Numbered from the stretch's first letter, positions 1 through 9,815 are shown. The stretch is DNA of 64,000 bases from Azospirillum sp. TSA2s (GCF_004923315.1 NZ_CP039642.1:372001-436000), one strand, 5' to 3'. A program made the numbers and translations. Notes: generated by a model not told the origin, from the sequence alone.

Positions 1-195
1 AGCATTTCCCGAACCTCGACGATCGAGGTCATCAAGGACGCGCTGACCCTGTATGAATGCAACAGGATCAGCCGCTGGCAGGTCATCAACCGCCTGATCC
101 ATCTCGGTCTCTCGCCCGACGACGCCAACACCATCGCCGACCATGGCAGCGTCCCGCCCCGGATCCTGAGCGGCCTTGGCGTTCTGCGCCGATGA
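1..195 (+). CDS. Hypothetical protein, C-terminal end only
   Basis: Frame 1 is open from the first base to a TGA at 193-195, giving the last 64 residues of a protein whose start lies outside the window. The fragment is mixed-charge and helix-prone (for example IEVIKDALTLYECN and WQVINRLIHLGLSP) and ends in GLGVLRR. I do not recognise the family. Codon use and GC match the neighbours, so I read it as a real gene end and not a chance frame. It runs in the same direction as the DUF1989 gene that starts 137 bases further on. Confidence 0.6.
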   Translation, partial: SISRTSTIEVIKDALTLYECNRISRWQVINRLIHLGLSPDDANTIADHGSVPPRILSGLGVLRR

Positions 196-331
196 GCACG
201 GCGGACACCGCCTTCGCGACGGCATTCCCGGCGGCGGCGCGGATGCGCGAAGAGCTGTTGCGCAGGGTGCGCCTCCCTCGCCATGATCGCGGTCCGGCTT
301 GAACAGACTTAATTTCCCCAAGGAGTCCGCG

Positions 332-1189
332 ATGCCCAGCTATCCCGCCGCCTATCAGGCCAGCAAAGGCTCGGCGCTCGATGTCGACCGCGCTTTTTAC
401 GGGCGCATCGGGTCGGAGACCGGCGGACGGGAGCTGGTGGACAGCTTCGTGGTGCCGATCCGCTCCGGCCGTGCCTGGATCGTGCCGGCCGGCCATGTCT
501 TTCGCATCGTCACCATCGAGGGGCCGCAGGTCGCCGACCTCAACATCTGGAACCGCCACAACCCGCGCGAACGCTTCTGGGCCTCGCGCACCCGGCAGCT
601 CCAGCAGGCGCATGTCAGCACGTTCGACCGGCTGTGGTCGACCCTGCCCTTTCTGCGGCCGCTGGCGACGATCACCCACGACACGCTGGCCGATTACGGC
701 ATCGACGAATATGGCGGCCGGGTCCACGACCTGCTGGGCACCCGCTGCGATCCCTATGTCAACCGCATGCTGACGGGCGAGGATTTCCATCACCACTGCC
801 ATTCCAACCTGACCCGCGCCGTGGCCCCCTATGGCCTGACCGAGTTCGACGTGCATGACGTGCTGAACGTCTTCCAGGTCACCGGGCTGAACGCCGAAGA
901 CAAGTATTTCATGAAGGCCTGCCCAGCCAAGAAGGGCGATTTCCTGGAGTTCTTCGCCGAGATCGACCTGCTCTGCGCCCTGTCGACCTGCCCCGGCGGC
1001 GATCTCAGCGTGCCGCTGTGGGGTCCGGACGCCCGCGACCCGCTGGAGGTCTGCCGTCCGTTGGGCGTCGAGGTCTACCGGCTGGACCCGGCGCTGCTGG
1101 CGGGCTGGTCGTCGCCGGAGGTCGCGGCCTATCGCGGCAACCACGGCATGACGCTGCAGACGCCGCCGTGGGAGAAGGATTTGGCGTAA
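332..1189 (+). CDS. DUF1989 / urea carboxylase-associated family protein
   Basis: A 285-residue soluble protein of the DUF1989 family, often annotated as urea carboxylase-associated or aminomethyltransferase-like. Family members are usually encoded beside urea or guanidine carboxylase genes, and their reaction is not settled. Visible family features are VVPIRSGRAWIVPAGHVFRI near the N-terminus, then GPQVADLNIWN, the His-rich stretch EDFHHHCHSNL, and a Cys-containing C-terminal half with LCALSTCPGGDLS. The ATG at 332 is chosen because AGGAG lies 7-11 bases upstream; a TTG further up lacks such support. No carboxylase or urea transporter gene is next to it here. It converges on the LysR gene with only 12 bases between the stops. 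Confidence 0.8.
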   Translation: MPSYPAAYQASKGSALDVDRAFYGRIGSETGGRELVDSFVVPIRSGRAWIVPAGHVFRIVTIEGPQVADLNIWNRHNPRERFWASRTRQLQQAHVSTFDRLWSTLPFLRPLATITHDTLADYGIDEYGGRVHDLLGTRCDPYVNRMLTGEDFHHHCHSNLTRAVAPYGLTEFDVHDVLNVFQVTGLNAEDKYFMKACPAKKGDFLEFFAEIDLLCALSTCPGGDLSVPLWGPDARDPLEVCRPLGVEVYRLDPALLAGWSSPEVAAYRGNHGMTLQTPPWEKDLA

Positions 1190-1201
1190 TGGCGTGACGC
1201 T

Positions 1202-2104
1202 CTACTCCACCTCGGTCAGCAGCCACTCCTTGAAGCGGCGCACCCGCCGGGCCCGCTCGGCCCCCGGCGCGTGGGCGATCAGGTAGCAGCCGCGCGGGCG
1301 CAGGGTCTCGGGCATCGGCTGGACCAGCCGGCCCGAGGCCACATCCTCCCGCACCAGAAAAACCGGCAGCAGAGCCACCCCCATGCCGGCCGACGCCGCC
1401 TCGATGATCATAAAGAAATGCTCGAAGGCTAGCGACAGCGCCGATTCCGGTAGCGGCAGGCCGAAGGCGCCGAGATAGACGCGCCAGGAATCGGGCCGGG
1501 TGGTGTGCTGCAACAGCCGGTGCTGCGCCAGATCGGCGGGGTGGCGCAGCGGCGGCCCCTGCTCCAGCAGCGACGGCGCGCAGAAGACGCCCATCGTCTC
1601 CGGCATCAGCGTCGCCGTCTCGGCCCCCGGCCACTCCTCCACGCCATAGCGGATGGCGACGTCGATGCGCTCCTTGGCGAAATCGACGCGATGCTCGCCG
1701 ATGCTGACCTCGACCTGGATGTCGGGGTTTTCCGCCTGGAAGCGTTTCAGCCGCGGGATCAGCCAGCGTTGCGTCAAAGTGGGAAGCGCGCTGACCCGCA
1801 GCACCCCGCCCTCCTGCGCGCGGGCCGCCCGCGCCGCCGCGGCGATGCGGTCGAGCGCCGCCGACGCCTCGCCATAGAAGGCCGCGCCGGTCGGCGTCAG
1901 TTCGATCCCCCGGCCGACGCGGCGGATCAGCTCGACGCCCAGATCCGCCTGCAGGGTCTGCATCATGCGGCTGACTGCCCCCTGGGTCACCGCCAGCTCG
2001 TCGGCCGCCCGGGTGAAGCTGAGATGGCGGGCCACCGCGACGAAGCTGCGGACGGCGTTGAGCGACGGCAAATGGCGTTCGGAGGCGCGTTCAGGCATGG
2101 ACAA
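1202..2104 (-). CDS. LysR-family transcriptional regulator, GcvA-like
   Basis: A 300-residue LysR-type regulator. The N-terminal winged helix-turn-helix (about residues 13-72) carries the typical FVAVARHLSFTRAADELAVT and QGAVSRMMQTLQADLGVEL segments. From about residue 95 (LRVSALPTLTQRWLIPRL) there is a periplasmic-binding-protein-like effector domain of the GcvA subgroup. Length is normal for the family. It is divergent from the VOC protein gene. A perfect 15-bp palindrome lies 9 bases from its own start, which suggests autoregulation and control of that neighbour. The effector cannot be read from sequence. Confidence 0.9.
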   Translation of the reverse strand: MSMPERASERHLPSLNAVRSFVAVARHLSFTRAADELAVTQGAVSRMMQTLQADLGVELIRRVGRGIELTPTGAAFYGEASAALDRIAAAARAARAQEGGVLRVSALPTLTQRWLIPRLKRFQAENPDIQVEVSIGEHRVDFAKERIDVAIRYGVEEWPGAETATLMPETMGVFCAPSLLEQGPPLRHPADLAQHRLLQHTTRPDSWRVYLGAFGLPLPESALSLAFEHFFMIIEAASAGMGVALLPVFLVREDVASGRLVQPMPETLRPRGCYLIAHAPGAERARRVRRFKEWLLTEVE

Positions 2105-2112
2105 ACCGAATC

Positions 2113-2127
2113 ATGAGTTGAACTCAT
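2113..2127. promoter_or_regulatory. Perfect palindrome, probable LysR operator
   Basis: ATGAGTTGAACTCAT is a perfect inverted repeat with 7-base arms around one central base, and it contains the T-N11-A form expected of LysR boxes. It lies between the divergent LysR gene (start 2104) and the VOC gene (start 2216), as such operators usually do. Binding is inferred. Confidence 0.6.
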
Positions 2128-2215
2128 AAATCTCTGCCCGAGAACTCGTTTGTCAAGTCTGCGGCGATACGCTCTGCTTGGTCCACCAACAGCCATCCCT
2201 GAAGGCCACCCTCCG

Positions 2216-2644
2216 ATGACGACGCTGACGCCCTTCCACATCGCCTTCCCGGTCGACGATCTGGCCGCCGCCCGCCATTTCTACGGCACCGTCCTGGGCT
2301 GCCCGGAGGGGCGCAGCAGCGACGAATGGATCGATTTCGACCTGTTCGGCCATCAGATCGTCGCCCACCTGAAGCCGCGCGACCCGAACGCCGCCCCGGC
2401 CCATCACAACCCGGTGGACGGCCACGACGTGCCGGTCCCGCATTTCGGCGTCGTGCTGCAGCCCGCCGATTGGGACGCCCTGGCCGAAAAGCTGAAGGCC
2501 GCCGGCGTGAAGTTCGTGATCGAGCCCTACACCCGCTTCAAGGGTCAGGTGGGCGAGCAGTCCACCATGTTCTTCCTCGACCCCGCCGGCAACGCGCTGG
2601 AGTTCAAGGCGTTTGCGGACATGTCGCAGCTGTTCGCGAAGTGA
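2216..2644 (+). CDS. VOC family protein (glyoxalase/dioxygenase superfamily)
   Basis: A 142-residue single VOC-domain protein. The opening [20 protein letters not shown], the middle PVPHFGVVL and the closing [15 protein letters not shown] form the paired beta-alpha-beta-beta-beta modules of glyoxalase, fosfomycin-resistance and extradiol dioxygenase folds. H8, H80 and E131 sit where metal ligands are usually found. The substrate is not predictable. The ATG at 2216 begins directly at the domain; the frame extends further up but over poor coding sequence. It is divergent from the LysR gene and probably controlled by it. Confidence 0.85.
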   Translation: MTTLTPFHIAFPVDDLAAARHFYGTVLGCPEGRSSDEWIDFDLFGHQIVAHLKPRDPNAAPAHHNPVDGHDVPVPHFGVVLQPADWDALAEKLKAAGVKFVIEPYTRFKGQVGEQSTMFFLDPAGNALEFKAFADMSQLFAK

Positions 2645-2672
2645 GGAGGTGGGGGGTCGGTTCCTTGCGGCG

Positions 2673-2785
2673 TTAGACCCCCACCCTGACCCTCCCCCGC
2701 TGGGCGGGGGAGGAGACAAGTGCTTGTGTGGCAGAGTGGCGGCAGTCCCTCCCCCGCCCAGCGGGGGAGGATAGGTGGGGGCTAA
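2673..2785. repeat. Palindromic repeat, family A, copy 1
   Basis: About 113 bp between two convergent genes. The outer arms are TTAGACCCCCACC and GGTGGGGGCTAA. Inside are two strong hairpins of the form CCTCCCCCGC / GCGGGGGAGG, separated by a spacer that contains GGCGGCAGTCCC. The same layout recurs at 6968, 11802, 17446, 24609 and 45776. It could act as a bidirectional terminator, since both flanking genes point into it. Confidence 0.85.
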
Positions 2786-2807
2786 CTTAGCAGCCTAACG
2801 ACACCCC

Positions 2808-4343
2808 TCACCCACACCCCGCCATCATCAGCCCCAGCGTCTTTTCGTCCGCCTGATCCGGCATCACCTCGCCGACGATGTGGCCGTCGAACATGACGAC
2901 GATGCGGTCGGACAGCGCGCGGATCTCGTCCAGCTCCACCGACACCAGAAGGATGGCCTTGCCCTGGTCGCGCAGGGCCACCAGCCGGCGGTGGATGAAC
3001 TCGATGGCGCCGATGTCGACGCCGCGGGTGGGCTGGCCGACCAGCAGCAGGTCGGGGTTGCGCTCGATCTCGCGGGCCAGCACGATCTTCTGCTGGTTGC
3101 CGCCGGAGAAATTTGCCGCCGCCAGCGACCCGTCGCGCGGGCGGGTGTCGTAGTCCTCCATCCGGCGGGCGCAGTCGGCGGCGATGGCCTCCCGGTCCAT
3201 CAGCACCCGGCCGTTCCAGGCCGGATCGTCCTGGAAGCCCAGAATCGAGCATTCCTCCGCCGAGAAGCTGGTGACGAGGCCGACCTTCTGCCGGTCCTCC
3301 GGCACATGGCCCACACCCAGCCCGCGCAACGCGCGGGCGTTGAAGCGATCCGGATGCCCGGCCAGTTCCTCGCCGCGCAGGCGGACGGAGCCGCCGGCGA
3401 TGGGCCGCATGCCGGCCAGCGCCTCCAGCAGTTCGGACTGGCCGTTGCCGGACACGCCGGCGATGCCGACGATCTCACCGGCCCGCACCGACAGGCCAAC
3501 CCCCTTCACCCGCTCCACGCCCGACGGATCGCGCACCCGCAACCCCTCGACCCGCAGCACCTCCGCACCCGGCCGGGCCGGCGTCTTGTCGACACGCAGC
3601 AGGACCTTGCGGCCGACCATCAGCTCGGCCAGCTGTTCCCGGCTGGTGTCGGCGGTGGCGACGTTGGCGACCACCTGCCCGCGCCGCATCACCGTGACGT
3701 TGTCGGTCAGCTCCATGATCTCGCGGAGCTTGTGGGTGATGATGATGACCGTCTTGCCCTGCTGGCGCAGAGCTCGCAGGATGCGGAACAGATGGTCGGC
3801 CTCCTGCGGGGTCAGCACGCCGGTGGGTTCGTCGAGGATCAGGATGTCGGCGCCGCGATAGAGCGCCTTCAGGATCTCCACCCGCTGCTGGGCGCCGACC
3901 GGCAGGTCGCCGACCGGGCTGTCGAGATCGACCTCCAGGCCGTAGTCGCGGGCCAGCCGGGTCAGCTCGGTGCGTGCGCGGGCAAGGCCGCCCGCCAGGG
4001 TGACCCCGCCTTCCGCCCCCAGCAGCACGTTTTCCAGCACGCTGAAGGGGTCGACCAGCATGAAGTGCTGGTGGACCATGCCGATGCCGGCGGCCAGCGC
4101 GTCGCGCGGCGTCCGGATGGCGGCAGGATTGCCGTTCACCCGGATTTCCCCGCTGTCGGCGCGCAGATAGCCGTAGACGATGCTCATGATCGTCGACTTG
4201 CCGGCGCCGTTCTCGCCGATCACCCCGTGGATCGTCCCGGCCGGCACCGACAGCGACACGTCGCGGTTGGCGTGGTTGGCGCCGAACCATTTGTTGATCG
4301 CCACCGTTTCCAGGGCGACCGGCGCGCTTCCCTCAGTCATCAA
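2808..4343 (-). CDS. ABC transporter ATP-binding protein, duplicated, BMP/nucleoside or sugar type
   Basis: A 511-residue cytoplasmic protein with two ABC ATPase domains in tandem, as in transporters paired with BMP-family binding proteins (nucleoside uptake) and in sugar importers. The first domain has Walker A GENGAGKST (about residues 43-51), Q-loop MVHQHFML, Walker B DILILDEPTGVLTP and H-loop TH. The second has the degenerate Walker A GVSGNGQSE and the signature FSGGNQQK. This unequal pair of ATP sites is typical of the group. It is transcribed after the binding-protein gene with an 11-base gap. No permease gene follows: the next thing downstream is a repeat and then a gene on the other strand. 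Confidence 0.9.
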   Translation of the reverse strand: MMTEGSAPVALETVAINKWFGANHANRDVSLSVPAGTIHGVIGENGAGKSTIMSIVYGYLRADSGEIRVNGNPAAIRTPRDALAAGIGMVHQHFMLVDPFSVLENVLLGAEGGVTLAGGLARARTELTRLARDYGLEVDLDSPVGDLPVGAQQRVEILKALYRGADILILDEPTGVLTPQEADHLFRILRALRQQGKTVIIITHKLREIMELTDNVTVMRRGQVVANVATADTSREQLAELMVGRKVLLRVDKTPARPGAEVLRVEGLRVRDPSGVERVKGVGLSVRAGEIVGIAGVSGNGQSELLEALAGMRPIAGGSVRLRGEELAGHPDRFNARALRGLGVGHVPEDRQKVGLVTSFSAEECSILGFQDDPAWNGRVLMDREAIAADCARRMEDYDTRPRDGSLAAANFSGGNQQKIVLAREIERNPDLLLVGQPTRGVDIGAIEFIHRRLVALRDQGKAILLVSVELDEIRALSDRIVVMFDGHIVGEVMPDQADEKTLGLMMAGCG

Positions 4344-4354
4344 GCAATCCGGGC

Positions 4355-5341
4355 TCAGGGCTGGTACGGCTTGACCGCCAGCGAGCCTGCGATGATCTGC
4401 TTCTTGGCCTCTTCCAGCTTCGCTTCCATCTCCGGCGTGATCAGCTTGCGGTTGTTGTCGTCCAGCGCATAGCCGACGCCGTCCTCCTTCAGCCCGACGA
4501 CGCGGTGGCCGGGCTTCCAGCTGCCGTCCTTCGCCGCCTTCATGCAGTCATAGACGACGACGTCCACCCGCTTGACCATGGAGGTGAGGACGCTGCCGGG
4601 ATGGACATGGTTCTGGTTGCTGTCGACGCCGATCGACAGCTTGCCGGCATCGGCCGCCGCCTGCAGCACGCCGAGGCCGGTGGCGCCCGCCGCGGCGAAG
4701 ACCACGTCGGCCCCGCGCGAGAACTGGCTCTTGGCCAGCTCCGCCCCGCGGCCGGGATCGTTCCAGGCGGCCGGGGTGGTGCCGGTCATGTTGACGAACA
4801 CCTCGTCATTCGCTGCGACATGCCTCACGCCCTGCTCGTAGCCGGTCAGGAAGTTGCGGATCAGCGGGATGTCCATGCCGCCGACGAAGCCGACCTTGCC
4901 GGTCTTCGAGGCCAGCGCCGCCGCCATGCCGACCAGATAGGATCCCTCCTCCTCCTTGAAGGTCACGGACTGGACGTTCGGGGCGTCCAGCTTGTCGTCG
5001 ATCAGGCAGAACTTGGTCTTGGGCGACTCCTTCGCCACCTTGTCCACCGCCGCGGTCTGCGAGAAGCCGACGGCGACGATCACAGACGCGCCGCGGCGGA
5101 CCAGCGTGCGCATCGCCTGCTCGCGCTGGCCCTCGTTGGTGATCTCGAACTCGCGGTAGGCGGTGCCGGTCTCTTTCTTGAACCGCTCGGCGCCGTTAAA
5201 GGCCGCCTCGTTGAAGGACTTGTCGAACTTGCCGCCCTGGTCGAACACCACCGCCGGCGAGAAGTCGTCGGCGAGCACCGGAACGCCGGCCGCCGTGATC
5301 GCCGTCATCGCCAGCATGCCGGCAAGAATACGCGTCTTCAT
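4355..5341 (-). CDS. BMP family (PnrA-like) periplasmic substrate-binding protein
   Basis: A 328-residue binding protein of the Bmp/PnrA family, whose characterised members bind purine nucleosides. The N-terminal MKTRILAGMLAMTAITAAG followed by VPVLADD is a Sec signal peptide with an Ala-x-Ala cleavage site and no lipobox Cys. The mature part begins with the family hallmark VVFDQGGKFDKSFNEAA. Later come VGMAAALASKTGKVGFVGG and IGVDSNQNHVHPGSVLTSM, which line the ligand cleft in this family. The start at 5341 is preferred over a longer frame because it begins exactly at the signal peptide. It is the first gene of a pair with the ATPase gene. Confidence 0.9.
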   Translation of the reverse strand: MKTRILAGMLAMTAITAAGVPVLADDFSPAVVFDQGGKFDKSFNEAAFNGAERFKKETGTAYREFEITNEGQREQAMRTLVRRGASVIVAVGFSQTAAVDKVAKESPKTKFCLIDDKLDAPNVQSVTFKEEEGSYLVGMAAALASKTGKVGFVGGMDIPLIRNFLTGYEQGVRHVAANDEVFVNMTGTTPAAWNDPGRGAELAKSQFSRGADVVFAAAGATGLGVLQAAADAGKLSIGVDSNQNHVHPGSVLTSMVKRVDVVVYDCMKAAKDGSWKPGHRVVGLKEDGVGYALDDNNRKLITPEMEAKLEEAKKQIIAGSLAVKPYQP

Positions 5342-5461
5342 GTCCCACCCACTCCCGACTGCGGAAACTTGACCCAAAGGATAACCGCGCCATCATTCCG
5401 CACAACAGGGAAAGCGATTGATACCGTGCAGCGAATCGCGGCGCCCCCGGTTGACGACAGG

Positions 5462-5486
5462 GGCGGGGGCGTTTATCACCCCCGCC
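5462..5486. other. GC-rich hairpin upstream of lysE-type gene
   Basis: GGCGGGGG, a 9-base loop, then CCCCCGCC: a perfect 8-bp stem in the region between the divergent BMP and LysE genes. There is no T-tract on either strand, so it does not look like an intrinsic terminator. Role unknown. Confidence 0.4.
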
Positions 5487-5558
5487 GATGGTCGTTGCGA
5501 CGAACTGGTCGCGAGAAGCCGGCACGACCGGCCACAGGAATTCGGGGGACGACGCTCG

Positions 5559-6212
5559 GTGGACGAAGTCTGGGTGCTTTTGCAGGGAATCGTTCTCGGA
5601 TTCGCCATCGCCGCACCCGTCGGGCCGATCGGTCTGCTGTGCATCCGCCGCACCCTGCAGTACGGCCCCCTGATGGGCTTCTTCACCGGGTTCGGCGCCG
5701 CGGTGGCCGATACCTTCTATGGCGCCATCGCCGCCTTCGGCGTGTCGGCGGCGCTCAGCTTCCTGCGCGGGCACGAGATCGCCTTCCAGCTGGTCGGCGG
5801 CATCTTCCTGCTGGTGGTGGCGATCCGCACCTTCCGCCAGCAGCCCGAAGCGGAGGAGCGGGAGGCCGCCGCCGCCCCCGACAGCAAATCCTGGTTCACC
5901 GGCTTCATGACCGGCCTGTCGCTGACCCTGACCAACCCGGCGACCATCATGGCCTTCATCGCCATCTTCGCCGGATTTGGGTTGGGCGGCACGCTGGACC
6001 GGCTGGAGGCGTCGACCCTGGTGCTGGGCGTCTTCATCGGGTCGTCGCTGTGGTGGATGACGCTGGCGATGGGGGTGGCCGCCGTGCGTCACCGCATCTC
6101 CGACCGCGGCCTGACCATGCTGAACCACTGCACCGGCGTGGCGCTGGGCGTCTTCGGCCTGTGGGCACTGGGCATGGCCGCGACCGGCATCGTCGGCATG
6201 GCGACGGCCTGA
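5559..6212 (+). CDS. LysE family amino-acid exporter
   Basis: A 217-residue inner-membrane protein with about six hydrophobic segments. The LysE/RhtB family start is clear: LLQGIVLGFAIAAPVGPIGL with the conserved APVGP, then a TLTNPATIMAF segment that matches the family motif in the fourth helix region. Such proteins export amino acids or their analogues using the proton gradient. A GTG at 5559, with GGGGGA about 13-18 bases upstream, starts just before the first helix and gives the usual family length. The longer frame upstream would add an unlikely basic extension. Confidence 0.85.
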   Translation: MDEVWVLLQGIVLGFAIAAPVGPIGLLCIRRTLQYGPLMGFFTGFGAAVADTFYGAIAAFGVSAALSFLRGHEIAFQLVGGIFLLVVAIRTFRQQPEAEEREAAAAPDSKSWFTGFMTGLSLTLTNPATIMAFIAIFAGFGLGGTLDRLEASTLVLGVFIGSSLWWMTLAMGVAAVRHRISDRGLTMLNHCTGVALGVFGLWALGMAATGIVGMATA

Positions 6213-6215
6213 CAA

Positions 6216-6878
6216 TCAACAGCCGGCTGACGGCGTGACGCTCGGCGCCTCTCCGGCCGTACCGCCCTTGCGCAGCAGGTGCAGGTGCTTGGTCAGCCGC
6301 CACAGATACAGGCCCACCAGCACCACCAGCAGCCCGACGGTGAAATAGCCGACCAGCCGGTGGGCGAAGGGCCAGGTCGACAGCATGTAGCCGGTCCAGG
6401 CCAGCAGCAGCGTCCACAGCACCGACCCGATGCCCGACGCCAGCGAATAGTTCAGGATCGACATCCTGCAGGCGCCGGCCGGGATGGAGATCAGCGTCCG
6501 CACCCCCGGCACCGGCTGCGAGAACAGCACGGCCAGCCCGCCGCGCTTGGCGAACCAGTCGGTGCTCTGCCGCACCTTCTTCGGGTTGATGGTCAGCCAG
6601 GGGCCGTATTTCTTCAGGAACGCCTCCAGCCGCTCGCGCCCCATCAGGCGGCTGGGCAGGAACCAAACCAGTTGCCCGGCCAGCGAACCGAGCCCGCCGG
6701 CGACGGCGATCCCCACCAGCGAGAACTCGCCGGTCGCCGCCCCGATCCCGGCCAGCGGGATCACCGACTCGGAGGGAAGCGGCGGAAAGACCCGCGCCAG
6801 CGCCACCAGCAGGAAGATCCCGATATAGTGAAGGTGGTGCATCACCTGCACCAGCCAGTCCGTCAACCCACCATCCAT
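6216..6878 (-). CDS. DedA family membrane protein
   Basis: A 220-residue polytopic protein of the DedA/SNARE-associated family, implicated in membrane homeostasis and undecaprenyl-phosphate or lipid flipping. Family marks are FPPLPSESVIPLAG early on, G-rich LGSLAGQLVWFLPSRLMGRE, and SQPVPGVRTLISIPAGACRM with the conserved Arg of the re-entrant loop. Four to five hydrophobic segments are visible. Its stop lies 3 bases beyond that of the convergent LysE-type gene. Confidence 0.88.
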   Translation of the reverse strand: MDGGLTDWLVQVMHHLHYIGIFLLVALARVFPPLPSESVIPLAGIGAATGEFSLVGIAVAGGLGSLAGQLVWFLPSRLMGRERLEAFLKKYGPWLTINPKKVRQSTDWFAKRGGLAVLFSQPVPGVRTLISIPAGACRMSILNYSLASGIGSVLWTLLLAWTGYMLSTWPFAHRLVGYFTVGLLVVLVGLYLWRLTKHLHLLRKGGTAGEAPSVTPSAGC

Positions 6879-6967
6879 GCCGTTCCGTCCTTCCCCACCG
6901 GTCGAATTGACCCGTATCGGGAGAACGGCGCGGCACGGCGGGGGGTTCCCAAGTGTCGGCTGACGAT

Positions 6968-7137
6968 GCCCCCACCTAACCTCCCCCGCTCTCAGCGGAC
7001 CTTCGGTCCGCCTGTCGCGTCAGCACAAAGCGTAGCTTTGTGCGAGAGCTGGGCGGGGGAGGGACTGCCGCCGCTTTTCCGAACAAGCGCCAATCCCCTC
7101 CCCCGCCCAGCGGGGGAGGGTCAGGGTGGGGGTCTAA
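6968..7137. repeat. Palindromic repeat, family A, copy 2, with three-way-junction module
   Basis: Family A repeat with outer arms GCCCCCACC and GGTGGGGGTCTAA. The first arm hairpin is expanded by a module at 6988-7049: GCTCTC, stem GCGGACC-TTC-GGTCCGC, linker CTGTCGCGTCA, stem GCACAAAGC-GTA-GCTTTGTGC, then GAGAGC closing the outer stem. The second arm keeps the standard CCCTCCCCCGC/GCGGGGGAGGG hairpin. Confidence 0.88.
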
Positions 7138-7161
7138 CCCCGCAAGATTCCTAAACTCCCA

Positions 7162-7974
7162 TCACCCGTTGAACAGCGCCGCGTCGATCCGCCGGACCAT
7201 CGCCACCAGACGCGGCGCGAACTCCTCCTCCAGCTTCTTCAGATCGACCATGAAGGCCGGCCCGCCGCAGTTGAAGGCCAGCACCTGCGAGCCGTCGCGC
7301 GGCACGAAGGGGACGCCGACGGCATGCACCTCCGACTTCCAGGCGCCGATGGAGCGGCAGTAGCCGCGCGTCCGGTAATCCTCGATGGCCTGGAGGATGC
7401 CGTCGCGGATCTCGGGCCAGCGCTCCCCCTCATGCTCTTCCAGTTTCGCCATCAGCGGCGCGCGCTCCGCCTCCGGCAAGGCGGCCAGATAGGCGCGGCC
7501 CATGCCGGTGGTCGACAGCTTGATGTGGGAGCCGACGTCGAGCGACAGGGTGATCGGCCCGGTCGCCTTGCAGCATTCCAGATAGATCATGCTCAGCCGG
7601 TCGCGCCCGCCGAGTGCCACGGCAAGGCCGGTCGGGTCGGCGAGTTCCTGCATCAGCGGCCGGGCGACCTGCCGGATGCCCATGCCCGACAGGCTGGCAT
7701 AGCCGAGTGCCAGCACCGAGGTGCCGAGCCGGTACTTGCCGGTGTTCTGGTCGTAGGCGAGATAGCCCAGCTTCGCCAGCGTGTAGGTCAGCCGCGACAC
7801 CGTCGGCTTCGGCAGGCCGGTGCGCTGCGCCAACTCCAGATTGCCGAGCATCGATTCGTTGCGGCGGAAGGCCCGCAATAGCTCCAGCCCGCGAGCGAGC
7901 GCCGTGACGAAGCGCGGGTCCTTCTCGTCGTCCGCCAGATCGTCGGCGACCAGAGCCTCTTCCCGCCTGCGCAT
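7162..7974 (-). CDS. IclR family transcriptional regulator
   Basis: A 270-residue regulator. The N-terminal winged helix (about residues 22-85) has ARGLELLRAFRR, TGLPKPTVSRLTYTL and GYLAYDQNTGKYRLG, which together are diagnostic of IclR. The C-terminal GAF-like effector domain includes LAVALGGRDRLSMIYLE and GMGRAYLAALPEAER, the latter matching the conserved G-RA-LA segment, plus a C-terminal FNCGGP. The ATG at 7974 follows a GGGAGGG site about 9 bases away. The ligand is unknown; family members often control aromatic or acid catabolism. An inverted repeat 72 bases upstream may be its operator. Confidence 0.9.
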   Translation of the reverse strand: MRRREEALVADDLADDEKDPRFVTALARGLELLRAFRRNESMLGNLELAQRTGLPKPTVSRLTYTLAKLGYLAYDQNTGKYRLGTSVLALGYASLSGMGIRQVARPLMQELADPTGLAVALGGRDRLSMIYLECCKATGPITLSLDVGSHIKLSTTGMGRAYLAALPEAERAPLMAKLEEHEGERWPEIRDGILQAIEDYRTRGYCRSIGAWKSEVHAVGVPFVPRDGSQVLAFNCGGPAFMVDLKKLEEEFAPRLVAMVRRIDAALFNG

Positions 7975-8045
7975 GACCCGTCCCTCCCGCAAAAGATAGC
8001 GGGACGATCCTGCCAGCCGCCGAACAGCGCGTCAATGGAACAAGG

Positions 8046-8060
8046 TTTCGCGATACGAAA
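8046..8060. promoter_or_regulatory. Inverted repeat, possible IclR operator
   Basis: TTTCGCGATACGAAA: 5-base arms TTTCG and CGAAA with a 5-base centre, in a locally AT-rich stretch upstream of the IclR-type gene. Size and position suit an IclR site, but no binding evidence exists. Confidence 0.4.
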
Positions 8061-8086
8061 TTTATAACCGGCGGCCTATGCCCGCA

Positions 8087-9502
<1,416 letters not shown>

Positions 9503-9815
9503 GTCACCCTCCCAAACGGGACCGATCTTCGTCGTCCCGGTGTCGAGGCCTCTTGCGATGCCGGCTTTGGGGCCTGCTGCATTGCAACGCAATTTGCCAA
9601 CAATATCAGAGGTCAACATAGTAGCCCATCCGTCGGATTAAAGGGAAGGCATGCAGGTTCGGTCGGGTGCGCGGGGTCGATCCGCACCCGTTCATCAGAT
9701 CAGAGCTTTGCCGAATGCCGGTTCGGACCGCTTTTTAAAAAGGCAATCCGGACGAGTTCTCTACATCCTCCGCCATAGCCCTGTTTCTCTTTGGGTCTTT
9801 CAACCAGGACGAGTA

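Noticed and set aside
192..302. Small 36-codon frame beginning in ATGA overlap with the first gene's stop
   Set aside because: The start looks coupled, but the product is a short Arg/Ala-rich peptide with no support.
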